Shown here piece after piece: positions 10,476 to 21,691 of a DNA stretch of 64,000 nucleotides. Position numbers and translations under genes: made by a program. Position 1 is the stretch's first letter, and each line of letters opens with the position of its first letter. A model generated the notes under the pieces. That model worked only from the letters and a program-made list of their open reading frames with translations, did no database searches and was not told the DNA's origin. The stretch is from Lentinula raphanica. Lineage: Eukaryota > Basidiomycota > Agaricomycetes > Agaricales > Omphalotaceae. Location: the NCBI GenBank assembly GCA_027919835.1, contig JANVFP010000013.1, positions 1 through 64,000 on the forward strand. Reading direction: 5' to 3'.

Positions 10476-11483
10476 TCAAGATCTTTGGGCTTGTTTGAGT
10501 GAAGCTAGTTGTAATTCTGCCCTTACTGTAGGATTGTCTCTGATATATATTTTCCAAGCTGTAGAAGACCAACGTCCCAAAGCCATAATCACAGATTCTG
10601 AAAGACCAAGTCTGGCATAAAAAGTTGCACCACCAGCTCTAAGTGAATGTCCACCAAACTCCCTACCAACATAAGCAAAGAACCTAGATTCAAACCAGGA
10701 TCTAGTGGGGAGTGTTCCATCTTCACAGAGGAACAATGCAGGCCTGGCTCCATGTAGTTTGTCTCTGATAGTACAGTATTCCTTGAGTAGAGACACAGGA
10801 CTAGCCACTGCTTGATGACTTTGGAGAATATCTGTTCCATGGTAAAAAGGATCACTCTTGTGATAAGGCAAATGATAACCAGCTCTGCCATTCTCAAACT
10901 TGAGAGAAGCTCGCTTGATTACCTTACGCCAGTCACGCAGATCATGCTGATTAGGAACAGTAAGTTCACCAATACGGTGACAGCCATAGAAGCCACAGCT
11001 CATGAGAGTTGCAAACAGAAGATCATCATAGGAGAGATGACGAGAGTCATAGAAGAGTTGTATATGAGATATTTGAAGTGGAGGTTTCCTCTTGACTGGA
11101 TCAGCTCTAACTTTCTTGGATCCTCTGATTGTAGCTTGAACCAGAGGATGAGCACAAGACTCATCAAAGTGAGGGTAGAGTTGTTTGAGAAAGTGACGAG
11201 CACCAGAGAGATATTTGGGTCCAGAGGCAATGTGTCTGGATGTGTAGGCAATGTATCTTGAGAGTGTGGATGGAGTAGGATCCAGATCAAGTTTGTGTGA
11301 GGTGCAGAAGTGGATGTAATCTCTAGCACCTGTAGTATAGTTCTGTTTGGTAGATTTTTCAATGGCATGGGCTTGAAGGAATACGACCAAGTCATCTAAC
11401 TTGTTCAAGTCCATAGGAGGGTGAGCAGAGCGCCCTTGTCTCTTCCTCTGCTCACCCATGGCCTCTAAAAGGACTCTCTCCAT
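10476..11483 (-). CDS. Retrotransposon C4: tyrosine recombinase, intact
   Basis: A 335-codon ORF and the only intact recombinase of this family in the window. It should integrate circular element DNA by strand exchange. An N-terminal SAM-like core-binding region (about residues 25-110) precedes the catalytic domain. The catalytic set is complete: Arg in CHRIGELTV (about residue 176), the HSLR motif (about 285-288) and Tyr in KIYIRDNP (about 314). The start overlaps the RT-RH stop by 19 nt, suggesting coupled translation or reinitiation. It could still act in trans, but its own element is interrupted. Confidence 0.93.
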   Translation of the reverse strand: MERVLLEAMGEQRKRQGRSAHPPMDLNKLDDLVVFLQAHAIEKSTKQNYTTGARDYIHFCTSHKLDLDPTPSTLSRYIAYTSRHIASGPKYLSGARHFLKQLYPHFDESCAHPLVQATIRGSKKVRADPVKRKPPLQISHIQLFYDSRHLSYDDLLFATLMSCGFYGCHRIGELTVPNQHDLRDWRKVIKRASLKFENGRAGYHLPYHKSDPFYHGTDILQSHQAVASPVSLLKEYCTIRDKLHGARPALFLCEDGTLPTRSWFESRFFAYVGREFGGHSLRAGGATFYARLGLSESVIMALGRWSSTAWKIYIRDNPTVRAELQLASLKQAQRS

Positions 11484-13322
11484 CGCGCCGGCAGTAGCTC
11501 TCTTGGAGGCTCAAAAGTGCGGACGCGGTAGGAGGGGAACTGGAGCTTGAAGTCATCCAGTAGAAGTCTAGATAGAAGGTCTGCCTTGATGTTGTCCTTG
11601 CCAGGAATATGACGAACTCTGATGTCAATACCAGTCTTGAGAACTATACCAGCAATAGCTAAGAGGATGGAGTTGTGTGATGATTCTTTGACTGCAAGAG
11701 AGCTCAGCACTTGAACTGAGTCTAGGCTATCTGAGAAGAACAGAGCTCTTTTTGGTGGACTAGGTTTGGATGCAATGTGATGGAGTCCTGATAAAATAGC
11801 TAGAAGCTCCCTGAAGAAGATGTCCACTACTAGGCTGCCAGGAGTAGGATGCACTTGATAGCAAAACCCATTGCTGGCATACACAAAGGACAGTCCTATA
11901 TTGCTAGCATCAGACCAGCACACAAAGTCTGCTTCACTATCACTCCATGCTTGGGCATCTACAAATCGTATCCCAATGGCAGACCTGAGCATGTCAGAGA
12001 ACCAAGTCAGGTCTCTATGCACTTCACCATTGATAGGGATGTGACGAAATTGAAGTGTCTTGCCACTCATTTTGCGATACATTTCAGTGAGAGCAGGCCT
12101 GGCCCATGGAACAACATTGAGTGACCAGTTCAAAGAGCCTGTGAGGTGCTGCCAGTCTCTGAGTGCAGCTTTCCGATTGGGAGATGAGAGGAATGTCTGA
12201 ATGGCTTCCACAAGTCCATCTATGGATTCCTGAGTCAAAGAGATGGAGCCTTTCATGATATCTGTCAAGAAGCCAATAATCAAGAGCCAGACTCCCCAGT
12301 CTTGTTTTCTGTCCTCATAGGGGCAGTCAATCATTTCCCAAAAGACTAGAAGCTGTACTTGTCTCTTGGGATACTTCTTGCCATGAAAGGTGATCAGATT
12401 TCTCTTGAAGTCCCAGCCAAAGAAGTCATCCATGTAGACATGTAGATTGGGGATTCCTAGCTTTTCAGTCCCAAACCAGCATAGTAGTGCAGACACAGAG
12501 CACCAACAGCGAGGAGATGTTCTAGTTCCAAAGACTAATCTCCTAACAATATGAAATCTTCCTTCAACAGATACAACTTGAGAAAGTTGCCAGAGAGGAT
12601 GAGCAGGGAGATTGAGGAAAGCTTTAGCTACATCACTCTTGAATAGCACAAGCTCCTCATTGGGATGCTCTTTGATAACATCATTGAGCACCTGGCCAAA
12701 AGTGTGCATGTCATCATATTTGACTTTGGCCTCCTCTCTAGGGATACCATCATTAAGACCTGATGCAGTTTGGTCCATGACAACTCTGGCTTTCCCCTTC
12801 TGCCAGACTACAAACATAGGGGAAACCTTCATGCCAGGTAATAGTACAAAATCTTCTGGTAGTGCTTCTGACCACCTCCCAGCAGCTACCTCCTGATCTC
12901 TGTGAGCTTTGAGTGCAGCAATGTCTACTTCCTCAGTGACATAGTTCTCCACCTTCTGCTTGCATTCCTCTTCCCACTCTGCTTCATAGAAGGGTCAGAA
13001 TCCTTCTCTCAGAGAGCAAATTACAGAAGCAACAAAGGGCTGATTAGGATGAGTGGATAAGAGGAGTTCCAAGCGGTCCACATTGAAAGGAGTTTCAACT
13101 TTGATATAATTAGACATAGAGTGCAAAGTAGCAAGAATTTGAGGATTGTTCAAGAGATGTTCAGGAGGTGAAGGCAGAGGAGGTGCAGTCATAGTAGATG
13201 TGATACTGGGAGGAATGATGTTACAAGATGAACTAGCAGAAGACCATAGATAGCCACGTCTAAAACGTGGATTTGAAGCAGATTGGGCAGAGTCCAGAGT
13301 ATGCTTTGTGCCAGCCAGAGAT
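11465..13322 (-). pseudogene. Retrotransposon C4: RT-RNase H with one nonsense codon
   Basis: Pol gene with RT active site YMDDFFGWDF and full RNase H motifs. A single TGG-to-TGA change at 12995-12997 (codon after REGF) stops the frame about 50 residues into the conserved part. Upstream of it the pol frame stays open into and through the overlapping gag gene, in the +1 frame relative to gag. No other lesion is seen, so the copy is young. Confidence 0.88.
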
Positions 13323-14478
13323 TTAGGCCCTTGAAGAGCGCTTTCTACTCTCTCTGCGACGCTTTGTGAGCTGGTCATAGCAGGACTGATTGTCAATGGC
13401 TCTGTGTTGTTCCCCACACTCACTGCAGTAGCCATGCTTCCTGTTATTAGGACAGGGCTCTGAACACCTCTTCTCATTCCAAAGGATGCAAGGTGTGTCA
13501 CGACGCTTTGAACTGGAGGAGGAAGATGATGAACTACTACCAGAAGGCCTCTTCCTAGCAGATAACAGCTCTTTGAGGAGAAGAGTGTGGAAGCTCTCTG
13601 GATTGCCCAAGTCAAATGGAGTGTTGGCAGCCTTCTGCCTAGCTTCTTTATCAACTCTGATAGCAACAGATGGATCATAAGGGGAAGATCTAAAGTACTC
13701 CATGATTTGAGATTTGTATGTCTCCAGCTCATGTTTGCGATGTGGATAAACCTTGAGCAATGGAACAGTCCATGCATCAAAAACTCGGAGCCATTGGGAC
13801 TCAGAAGTGACAGGAACAGATTTGAGTACTTGATCCTTACGAACCAGCTTGTACTCTGACCCAAAGTCTCTGCTATCATCATAAGTAGATGAGGAGAAGC
13901 TAACCAAGGCAGCATAGACCTTGTCAAAGTCAACAAAGCGGTCCTTGACAATGAGGCGCAGCAAGGAGACAGGGAGAGGGTCAGAGAAAGGCTGAGCAGC
14001 CAATAGGGATACAACAGGGTCCAGATTGCTCTCAGCAGCAAAGAGATTCTTGAGCTCCCAAGTTTTCTGCACATGAGCAGGAAGAGAAGAGGGACCTGAT
14101 AGATGGGCCAAGTGAGGAGCAGCTTCAAGAAGTGCAGCAGGAAGCATTGAAGCAGTAGCAGTAGGTTGTGTAGGAGAGGCAAGAAGCCTAGCCAAGGCCT
14201 CTCTCCCAGCCTGGAGAATAGGCTCTGAATCTTGAGCAGAAGTGCCAGAGTCAAGCTGAACTTGCTCATCATCCAGTGCCTGAAGCTGAGCTTGCATACT
14301 AGCCCAAGCAGCCTCATTGACAGCATCCTCATGAGAGACAGTATTCTTCTCTGCTGAAACAGCAGCCTCCTTCCCTTTGAGTTTGTCTCTCTTAAACTGA
14401 TTGGTCTCTCTCTGAATATCCATGATCTGAGACACATAGTCTTGGGACACAACAGGATCATTGGATGAAATATCTCTA
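13323..14478 (-). pseudogene. Retrotransposon C4: gag, C-terminal part
   Basis: C-terminal two thirds of the Gag-like protein. It ends in a Cys/His-rich segment (CILWNEKRC, CPNNRKHGYCSECGEQH) and a basic tail, likely an RNA-binding region. At 14478 it is cut by the giant transposon. The N-terminal part continues at 36501 on the other side with the reading frame preserved once insertion and duplication are subtracted. Confidence 0.88.
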
Positions 14479-14512
14479 CACACCGGAATTAGAATAAATT
14501 CTATCGAGCAGA
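14479..14512 (+). repeat. Left terminal inverted repeat of giant transposon
   Basis: The first 34 bp match the reverse complement of 36467-36500 at about 31 positions by eye. It starts CACACCGGAATTAG and includes CGAGCAGA. Confidence 0.88.
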
Positions 14513-15000
14513 AATCCTCACCGAACTTATATAAATCAGCGTAAATTTCACTCTTCACAATAGCACACATGAAAATATATATTGCTGCACAAATGAAAAC
14601 ATAGTTGAATGTATCCGAATTAGCGAGTATATCACATCGTCCGAAACGTTCGTCGAAAGCCCAAAAATCTTGTCAACAGAAAATGATGCAGAATTTTATA
14701 CTTTCTTTACACTTTTCCGCCTCATTGATTTCAGAGATTTTACCTGAGCAGAAGTTTCATTCGAAAGTTCACATATCATCGTTGCCGAAACGAGAATCAA
14801 AATAGAATATTTCTATTGACCTATTGCGAAGAACAAAAATGTAGTGAAAAGTCCTGCTTTTGAAAGAGTCGAAATAACGCGGTCGCGTTCGTGACCAGAC
14901 GCAGGCGCGTCGACGAAACTTGAGAGAACAACGTTAGTGCGATGATATTACAATTCGAATGTTTGGGGCACTTACGCATATGGAAAGACATGCAGCGCCT
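14513..15000. other. Left subterminal region of giant transposon
   Basis: No gene seen. The stretch is AT-rich with several short CGAAA/TTTCG words (for example GTCCGAAACG, GTCGAAAGC, GCCGAAACG). A GC-rich patch near 14880-14930 partly resembles, in inverted form, the patch near 36060-36110. Subterminal repeats of this kind are transposase-binding sites in plant CACTA elements; that role here is inference. Confidence 0.4.
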
Positions 15001-15603
15001 TCATAATGAAGCTATGACTCTTCGAATGACCGGTTTGATTACTTGCTCATAGACCTCCTGGGGATCGCCAACAAAAACGAATTTTTCGATGTGGACTGTC
15101 CCACCTGTTGAGTTCAAGCATGCAGTACTCGAGGAAAAAAGAAGAGTCTTACAATCACATGGAACACGCGGCCTACAGAAACATCGGGCCTCTAGTTCTA
15201 GATGTGCCAAATACTCTGCGAGGACGAAAAAATCAGGACTCGAGAAAACGCTCCGTATACGACATTTACCTGTTTTGTGGGCGAAGGGTGTCCACAAGGC
15301 CCCAAGCCAGATTCTTCGCTTTCCGGGGCATGCGGCCTCCCACTCGCTCATGCGCCGCCTCAAGTTGTTTGTCCTCCCTACTTTGAACACCCCCCCCAAC
15401 GACCCAACTTCGTGGAATACATATATCCAGCCACTGTTATCCTTGCTACTTGTGGCCCGAATATAGACTTTGCTGGAGAGTTTGGATAATTTATGGAACG
15501 ACCGCTTGGCATCGACAGTGATAATTGGTGTAGATTGCATAGAGATTGGGTGAGGAAGCTGAAGATGGAGGAAACAAGCGCGTGATGCTGAAGTAACAGT
15601 CAC
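15001..15603 (-). CDS. T5orf172 / GIY-YIG-type domain protein (giant element cargo)
   Basis: Small minus-strand gene nearest the left end of the giant transposon. The translated core reads GWIYVFHEVG then VFKVGRTNNLRRRMSEWE and CPGKRRIWLG. This is the pattern of the T5orf172 (Mug113-like) subgroup of GIY-YIG nuclease-fold domains, with Arg in KVGRTNN as the conserved basic residue. Two introns are likely: 15216-15269 (GTAAAT...CGCAG) and 15105-15152 (GTAAGA...AACAG). Splicing joins FAHKT to YLAHLELEARCF and then to GGTVHIEKFVF, which restores the usual domain. Such proteins are common in mushroom genomes; a DNA-cleaving or processing role for the transposon is inference. The exact N-terminus is uncertain. 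Confidence 0.75.
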   Translation of the reverse strand: MTVTSASRACFLHLQLPHPISMQSTPIITVDAKRSFHKLSKLSSKVYIRATSSKDNSGWIYVFHEVGSLGGVFKVGRTNNLRRRMSEWEAACPGKRRIWLGALWTPFAHKTGKCRIRSVFSSPDFFVLAEYLAHLELEARCFCRPRVPCDCKTLLFSSSTACLNSTGGTVHIEKFVFVGDPQEVYEQVIKPVIRRVIASL

Positions 15604-17313
15604 AGCTCAGACCGATGAGACCCATAACTAGAGATTACGACGCGACGCCAAAAAATTTTCCGACTGTGCATCCCGACGATATGACACTTCGGTCGAGAGT
15701 GTGTGCCATCGCGTCACTGTAGATCTTCTTCCTCTCCCTACTTGAGATGCGTTTCAACCTTATACAACCCTTTTCATATTCTCCAGGCGAGTACAATCAA
15801 AAACAATTTGGGCTTGAGGCGTTCTAGTTCTAGTTGGCATTGGGTTTGGGTTCAGGCATGAATTTGGGATTAGGTTTGGTGGTCGTCGTCGTTGGTCTCC
15901 AGCTTCCTCTTCATGATCCCTAATGACTGATTCTTCACAGCGCTATATTCTTTCCTACTCTTTTCGTTCTCTTGACCATCGTAGTCATCGCTAAGAATTC
16001 TCCCTAATCTATCTCGGGATTCACATCATTTCACCGATCTCACCACCTATCCCCATCCCCATTGTCACCCCAGCCGCTCCAACACCAACCGCCTTCACCC
16101 CACACCTCCGCACCCTACCCCTCCGCACCCTGACCATCCTCGGGACTGGCCCACTCTCACCACAACCAAGTCCCTGAAATGCAACCCTACAAAGACGACT
16201 TGATTTCCGAGCGAGATGAGCGTCGTTGGTAGGGAGGTGGATCCGAGCGAGATGAGCGTCATTGGTAGGGAAGTGGATGCGAGTGGGATGAGAATCAGGC
16301 TGAGCGAGTGAGAGGAGGAGGAGGAGAATGGCTCTTCCTCATCTTCGTCGTCGTATAAATGGGCGTCATTGACGTTAACGACGAGCAACGTCAACCTTTC
16401 GCACGTATCCTCCATGAAAGACTCATGCTTCTCCACCTCTGTCCGTGAGACGACAGTTCTCGAAGCCACTCGACCGAGGCGAATGTTTCGATTCGGCCCT
16501 GGTTGTCTTTATCTTCGCCTCCCGTCGGCATTTTCGATTTCGGTTTCACCTTATCCCGACTCCGCGTCGCGCATTCCCCTTCCCCTTCTCCAAGTTCTGT
16601 CTGATCTTCCCCTTCCCCTTGGCTTCGCTCTCGTCCTTTTCATCAAGAACACACCAGAAAATCCTCCTCCCACCGAGAACCACCTCTGCCCCTCCACCTC
16701 CACCTTTGGCAGAATCGGCCCCGAAACAGGAGCGAGAAACACCTGTCTGTCCGGATCATACAGACAATGTCTTTTGAATAGCATCGTGTTTTCCATCGTT
16801 GACATCGATGTCGGGTTCCCCTCATTGGCCTCATCGTCTCCCTCGTCGTCGCCGTTGGGTTGACAGCGGTGTTGAGATAGGGAGAGCCAAAAAATAAAAT
16901 CAGTACGGAGATTCGGCGAGGAGAGGCATTGAATTTCTGATATAGCATGGTCAAGTTCATATTTCCTAGTCGTTGAGGAACCCACTCGAGAAACGGCCTG
17001 TCCTTCCGAGCATGATTAGTTAGCGCGCATGAAAGATAACAGAGATGAATCGACTCACGGAAACTGAGTGTGTATGAGCGTTGGACTCTGTTCGAACTTC
17101 TGGAGTCGTCCGTTCGCAGGAAGGCGATAGTTTAAGGTCATTGCGGACCATAGACCAGTGGTTCCTCATTTGCGAACCATATAACGGTAGTTCTTCATTT
17201 GCGGACCATAGAACGGTAGCTCATCATCGCAATAAAGTTTAACAACAACATGGCTATTGGTATGACAAGTGTTACAGGACCTAGATGTTAATTTCCTGGA
17301 CAATATATATGAG
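15604..17313. other. Intergenic region of giant element, possible decayed gene
   Basis: No confident gene. ORFs on both strands between 16095 and 16985 are low-complexity. A minus-strand reading includes an acidic, Ser-rich stretch (LYDDEDEEEPFSSSSS) and a Gly/Arg-rich one, which could be a degraded exon set. Two tandem repeats lie here: a 36-bp unit at about 16206-16295 (GAGCGAGATGAGCGTC) and a roughly 30-bp unit at about 17140-17230 (GCGGACCATAGA). No database family recognised. Confidence 0.35.
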
Positions 17314-20300
17314 CTACTGTCTAGATAGATTTACCAATACAGATCTTCCATGAGAATAGTCGTAGCGAGCCGCATAGGCAACGACATCATCAAGTTCAAT
17401 GATATCTACGGCCTCTCTAAGTGTCGAGGAATATGTAGTAGCTGGAAAGTGGATGTATCGACGAAAGGGATCATGCAGTACCTTTCCAAGAGGGTTATAT
17501 GATCGCACGAGTAGCCGGACACCAGTATTTTTGCCACCACTATGCACGTTTTGAATGGACTGGATTTGACCGGCAACTGGTAATTCGCCCGATGACCGTC
17601 GATAAATGATATTGGAGTTCCCCGCATGGGTGTCAACGGGGGAAAGACGTCCATTGCCGTACTTGACATATGCACGCTGAGTGCCTTTCATCTCGACCAG
17701 TTCATCGTCATTTTGTGACACACTGACAGGAACAAAGCTTTGGTCAAAGAGGGTTTTCAACTGCTGCACAGCTGCAGGACAGTCAGGACGGCGAAGCCAG
17801 CGGCGGAGATTCGCTGTACGAGCTATGGTTTTCACTATTGTTGCTTCCATCTCACCTGTGGTTTTTAAGCTTCGTGGAATTCATGATCATCAGAAAAGGA
17901 CGTACCACCTCTGTGATCATTCGTGTTGACCTTTTGTAGCACACCAATTAGTCGTTCAAACGGAAAACACCACCACGAAAGGACAGGTCCAAAGAGCAAA
18001 AGGAAATCATAGATATGACCCGCGGCATGTATGTTAGGGCGAGGAATGCCTTCTCGAACATGCGGAAAGAGTCTTCGTAGATCTTGTGTCCAACTCGCTA
18101 TATATTCCTGATAGGCTCGAGCGCGAGAAGCAGTCATAGTGTAGCGGCAGGCCAGGATGGTAGCCTGAAAGAGCGCCATGGTATGATTGAGGGCTTGGAA
18201 AAGATGTCCTGCGTCTGTTTCATCGACAGGGGGTGGAATACCATCATTGTCACCCCAGAGTGTGACGAGCGCGATCGGGAGGTAGAGTGCACTGAGAGTA
18301 CGCCATTCGTCCGCTTTCAAAGATCCCGCCTTTGCTTCTCCAAAATTCTTGGGAACGGAATTGACCCAAGAGGGAGTAGAGGTCTCTCGAATAACAGACT
18401 GAATGTGGGCTAATGTTCCGGGTGTCCCTGTCGGTATGATGTAGGCATCCGAGCTGAGCGGTTGACGCAACCTCTGCGTTTCACAATTAGAATGCATTAA
18501 TAATAGACAGTGACCAAAGAGCTCACCCAATTCAACAACACCACGATGAGCTGATGCGAGGTAGCAGCTTCTTGACCCTTAGGAAATTCAAGTTGATCTT
18601 TGTTTCTACGTTTCGTTGTCTTCACGGCCCTAGCGATGTAGAGAGAAGACAGTCGTTCGTCGATGTTTTCGAGTTTCCTACTGAGACCTAACCCTTTGAT
18701 GATGGACTCCAAAGCACTCTTCTTACTTTGGTTGTGGAGACGCGTCCACATCTGGTCTAAAGTCAAACATTTCTTCCCCGCGAGCGATAGACAAAGAGTT
18801 TCCTGAATTTTACGAACCGCTGAGCTATGTCTCTCCTGAAGTTGGGGTGAGCCTGCTTGATATGTGTCTGGCACCCAAGGCCACTCGTATGCTACTTTGA
18901 GATCGTCGGCTGTGTGTTTGGAAGCAGATGCATCGAGACGAAGGACATGCCGGCAATGGTAATGAACGAGACCTTCGAGGAGGCAGTGCATGGCATCGAT
19001 GACGAGCATTCTCGTGGGATCCCAATACCCAAGGAGCCAAAACGAAGACCATCGGACGCCGTGTGTCTCAAAAATATGTTTGCGTTCGCCTAGAGTTTGA
19101 GCATTTTTGTACGACCACGCCCACTCCCGAAGCTCCTCCACATCCCTCGTCATCCATTGAGCATGATCTGTACAGTAAATTTGATCTTTGCCGCGTATTT
19201 TACAGACACTGCAGAGAAAGTTCGACATGTGGCCTTGTAGGCCAGCGACTTTGCGAGCAGCAGGGAGATCGTTTACAGATAGGAGGATTGCAGCTTCAAC
19301 CACAGCGCCGTCATCGGAATCGGCCGTACGCGAAATCTTGAGGCCTGGTTTCCATGTTGAGACAAATTGCTCAATGACAGGCCGAATATAGTGATCCAGC
19401 TCATCATAGGTGGGTTCATTAGGACCAGGGATGATGTTTGTGTACATGAACTCGGGCAGATATCGAATGGAGGGATCGAGGGCCAGATTAGCGCAGGATA
19501 TGACCCCTATAGAGTCATGAGCTCCACGTTGAGTGACGCGATTGGGATTGAAGAAATCAACGTGCATCGAGAATGCAAGACGTATCTTGTCCCCTCGATC
19601 AACGAAGAGTTTTCCATCCGGTCCTCGGAAGTCTTTGACAAAGTCTGCTTCGAAGACATTATGTACCTCGGACGAAGATTTGCCCGAGTGAATATTGCGT
19701 AGAGCAGAATCGGTGGCGTCTTTGGACTGCTCCACGAAGGTTGAATCAGCAAGACAACGAGCGAGATAATCTGGGAGGGATGACACGAGGTATGGCTTGA
19801 TGGGCTGGACGGTACCATCACGCCGAGTCTTCAGGAGATCGGTACCACATCTAGACGATCCGTCCTCGCCTACGACGTGATTATCACAAGTGTCGGGATA
19901 ATGGTAGAACGTCTTCTTTCCCGTCAAGGGGTGGGCTTTGTTGGTGTAGCTGCAGGTAGGACAGACGGCGTAGAGGTCGAAATGCCCATCGACGTCGAGT
20001 CTTTTGAGTGCATCAGGAATGTTTCTGGGCATTCCAGAGATGATGTCTTGCTGTGACGGCGAGAACTCAGGCGCCTGACTACCTATGCGGGAGCCGCAAG
20101 TATACATGCCTAGTTGGACACACGATACAGCAACTTGTAAGAGGAAATTGGATTCTACCAGAGACAGGCCAATGATCATATGGAAAATCACTGCCAGGAG
20201 AATAAGGACTTGATTTATTGGAGCCAGGTGCGGTAAGTCCGAATTAAAGAGGTTATCTAGGTTCTTTGAGTATACATGCGGACAATAGAGCAAACGAAAC

Positions 20301-21429
20301 ACACCTGCGTCAACTTGAATGGGGCTTTGAGGCATGATAGGTGCGTATAATGCGCAGACTTTGGCATGTAAGGTTCTCATGCGTTCCCGCAAAAGATCTC
20401 GTCGCTCCTTCAAGGTTATTTCTTTCGGCGCTGTCTTGGAAGTTTGCGTGGTCTTGTACTTGCGGTACTTCGCTCGTTCTTCGTACGTTTCGATGAGAGC
20501 AAGTCCGTCGTTAAGCCACTCGGTGACTGCATCAAGTCTTCTACACTGCAGATCCGTTGACAGAGCTGTGAAGTCGCTGGAGAAGATGTCGGTGTGGTGA
20601 GAATCGAACTCTTGTGTCAACTTCTGCAGCATGTTGAGCTCGTCTCGTTCAACTTTTCCTAGGCGAGAGCCTGTCGGGGACGGAGATCGCGAATTACTCT
20701 TCCTGGGGATAGATTGTCGAGCAAATTGCCTTCCAGGTCGAAAGGCGGGGAGAACAGAAGGTTTTCTTGGCTGGGAGACAGCTGCCAAACTCTTCATCGC
20801 CGAGTGAATGTCCAAAGATTGGACCGAGGATGGAATATGGGTGCTTGCGTCCTGGTAAAACTCAGACGCGCCGGAAAAGAGTTTGTTGTGACTGGACGTA
20901 TCCATAGGACTTGAAGTCAGTGTAGCTGCGGTGATGAGTGTCTCCAATGACTCTAAAGCACTAGAAGACTCATTCTGAGGAATAGCGTGAGTCGTTGACT
21001 GAAACAAGTTCCAAGTTCTCATTGACGCTTACCGGAATGTTGGTGCTGCCATGAGTTTTGTCTGAATCTCTATCGCGCAAGAAGGATCCTGGCATAGGAT
21101 TGTCATCTAAATGTAGGGTAGATATATCCTCTTGAAGTTGAGTTATGGGTGACCGAAGCGGTGATTCGAGATGCAGCTGAGCCATCTCCGACGTAACTCT
21201 ACTCATCGGAGACATAGGCTTGGAGATGATTAGCCGAAGACATCGATATAATGTGAAAGTATAGCTCACCTGCAGCACATCGTGTTCGGTAACTCTTGAA
21301 CCAGGACTGTTCGAACGAGACTGAGGCAAGTGAGTTGAGATTCGGTATGCATGAGATAACGCTTACATCACCCGTAGTTGATGAAGGATCCTGGCGAAGC
21401 GGTAACAAGCTTCGCAAAGCAGAGAACAT
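17314..21429 (-). CDS. Tnp2-type (CACTA) transposase
   Basis: Multi-exon transposase gene of the giant element. The main exon (18527-20974) encodes a zinc-binding-like block (CPTCSY...CDNH...RCGTDLL) and SMHVDFFNP with a candidate catalytic Asp. LLSVNDLPAARKVAGL and a CSVCK segment follow. Next comes the hallmark IFETHGVRWSSFWLLGYWDP / LVIDAMHCLLEGLVHYHCRHVL of basidiomycete Tnp2 proteins. Further exons (17906-18473; 17314-17855) carry NIHAAGHIYDFLLLFGPV-WWCFPFERLIGVLQ and a C-terminal extension. Introns inferred: 17856-17905, 18474-18526, 20975-21032, plus two short ones near the 5' end; the ATG at 21429 is the least certain point. Family knowledge places Tnp2 in Transposase_21. It appears undisrupted, so recent activity is plausible. 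Confidence 0.85.
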
Positions 21430-21691
21430 TGTGAGATGGCACGGACATATCGAGTGCAGTGCAAGTCGGTTTATTAGCATTTGAAAAGAACAAAGACGCA
21501 TGCTCGAACAATAGCGTTTGCCATATCAGGGATAAGGGTTGTTGTTGTTGTTCTTCGGAGTTTCTCGACAGTATCCAGGCGGGGACCGAAATGCGTCCTT
21601 ATGCGTCTCAAGATGTAGTTTAAGGTCATTTCGGACCAAATTCAGTAGAAAGCTACAAAATTTTAATTGTTTAGTTCCAGTTGTTGCAGCT

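Noticed and set aside
12995..14461. 488-codon Leu-rich ORF overlapping gag of C4
   Set aside because: It is the +1 frame of gag continuing toward pol. The product is low-complexity and gag is the frame with recognisable Cys/His motifs. Kept only as a finding about overlap, not as a separate gene.
15089..15489. Plus-strand ORFs opposite the GIY-YIG gene
   Set aside because: The minus frame has the recognisable domain and proper splice sites; these are antisense shadows.
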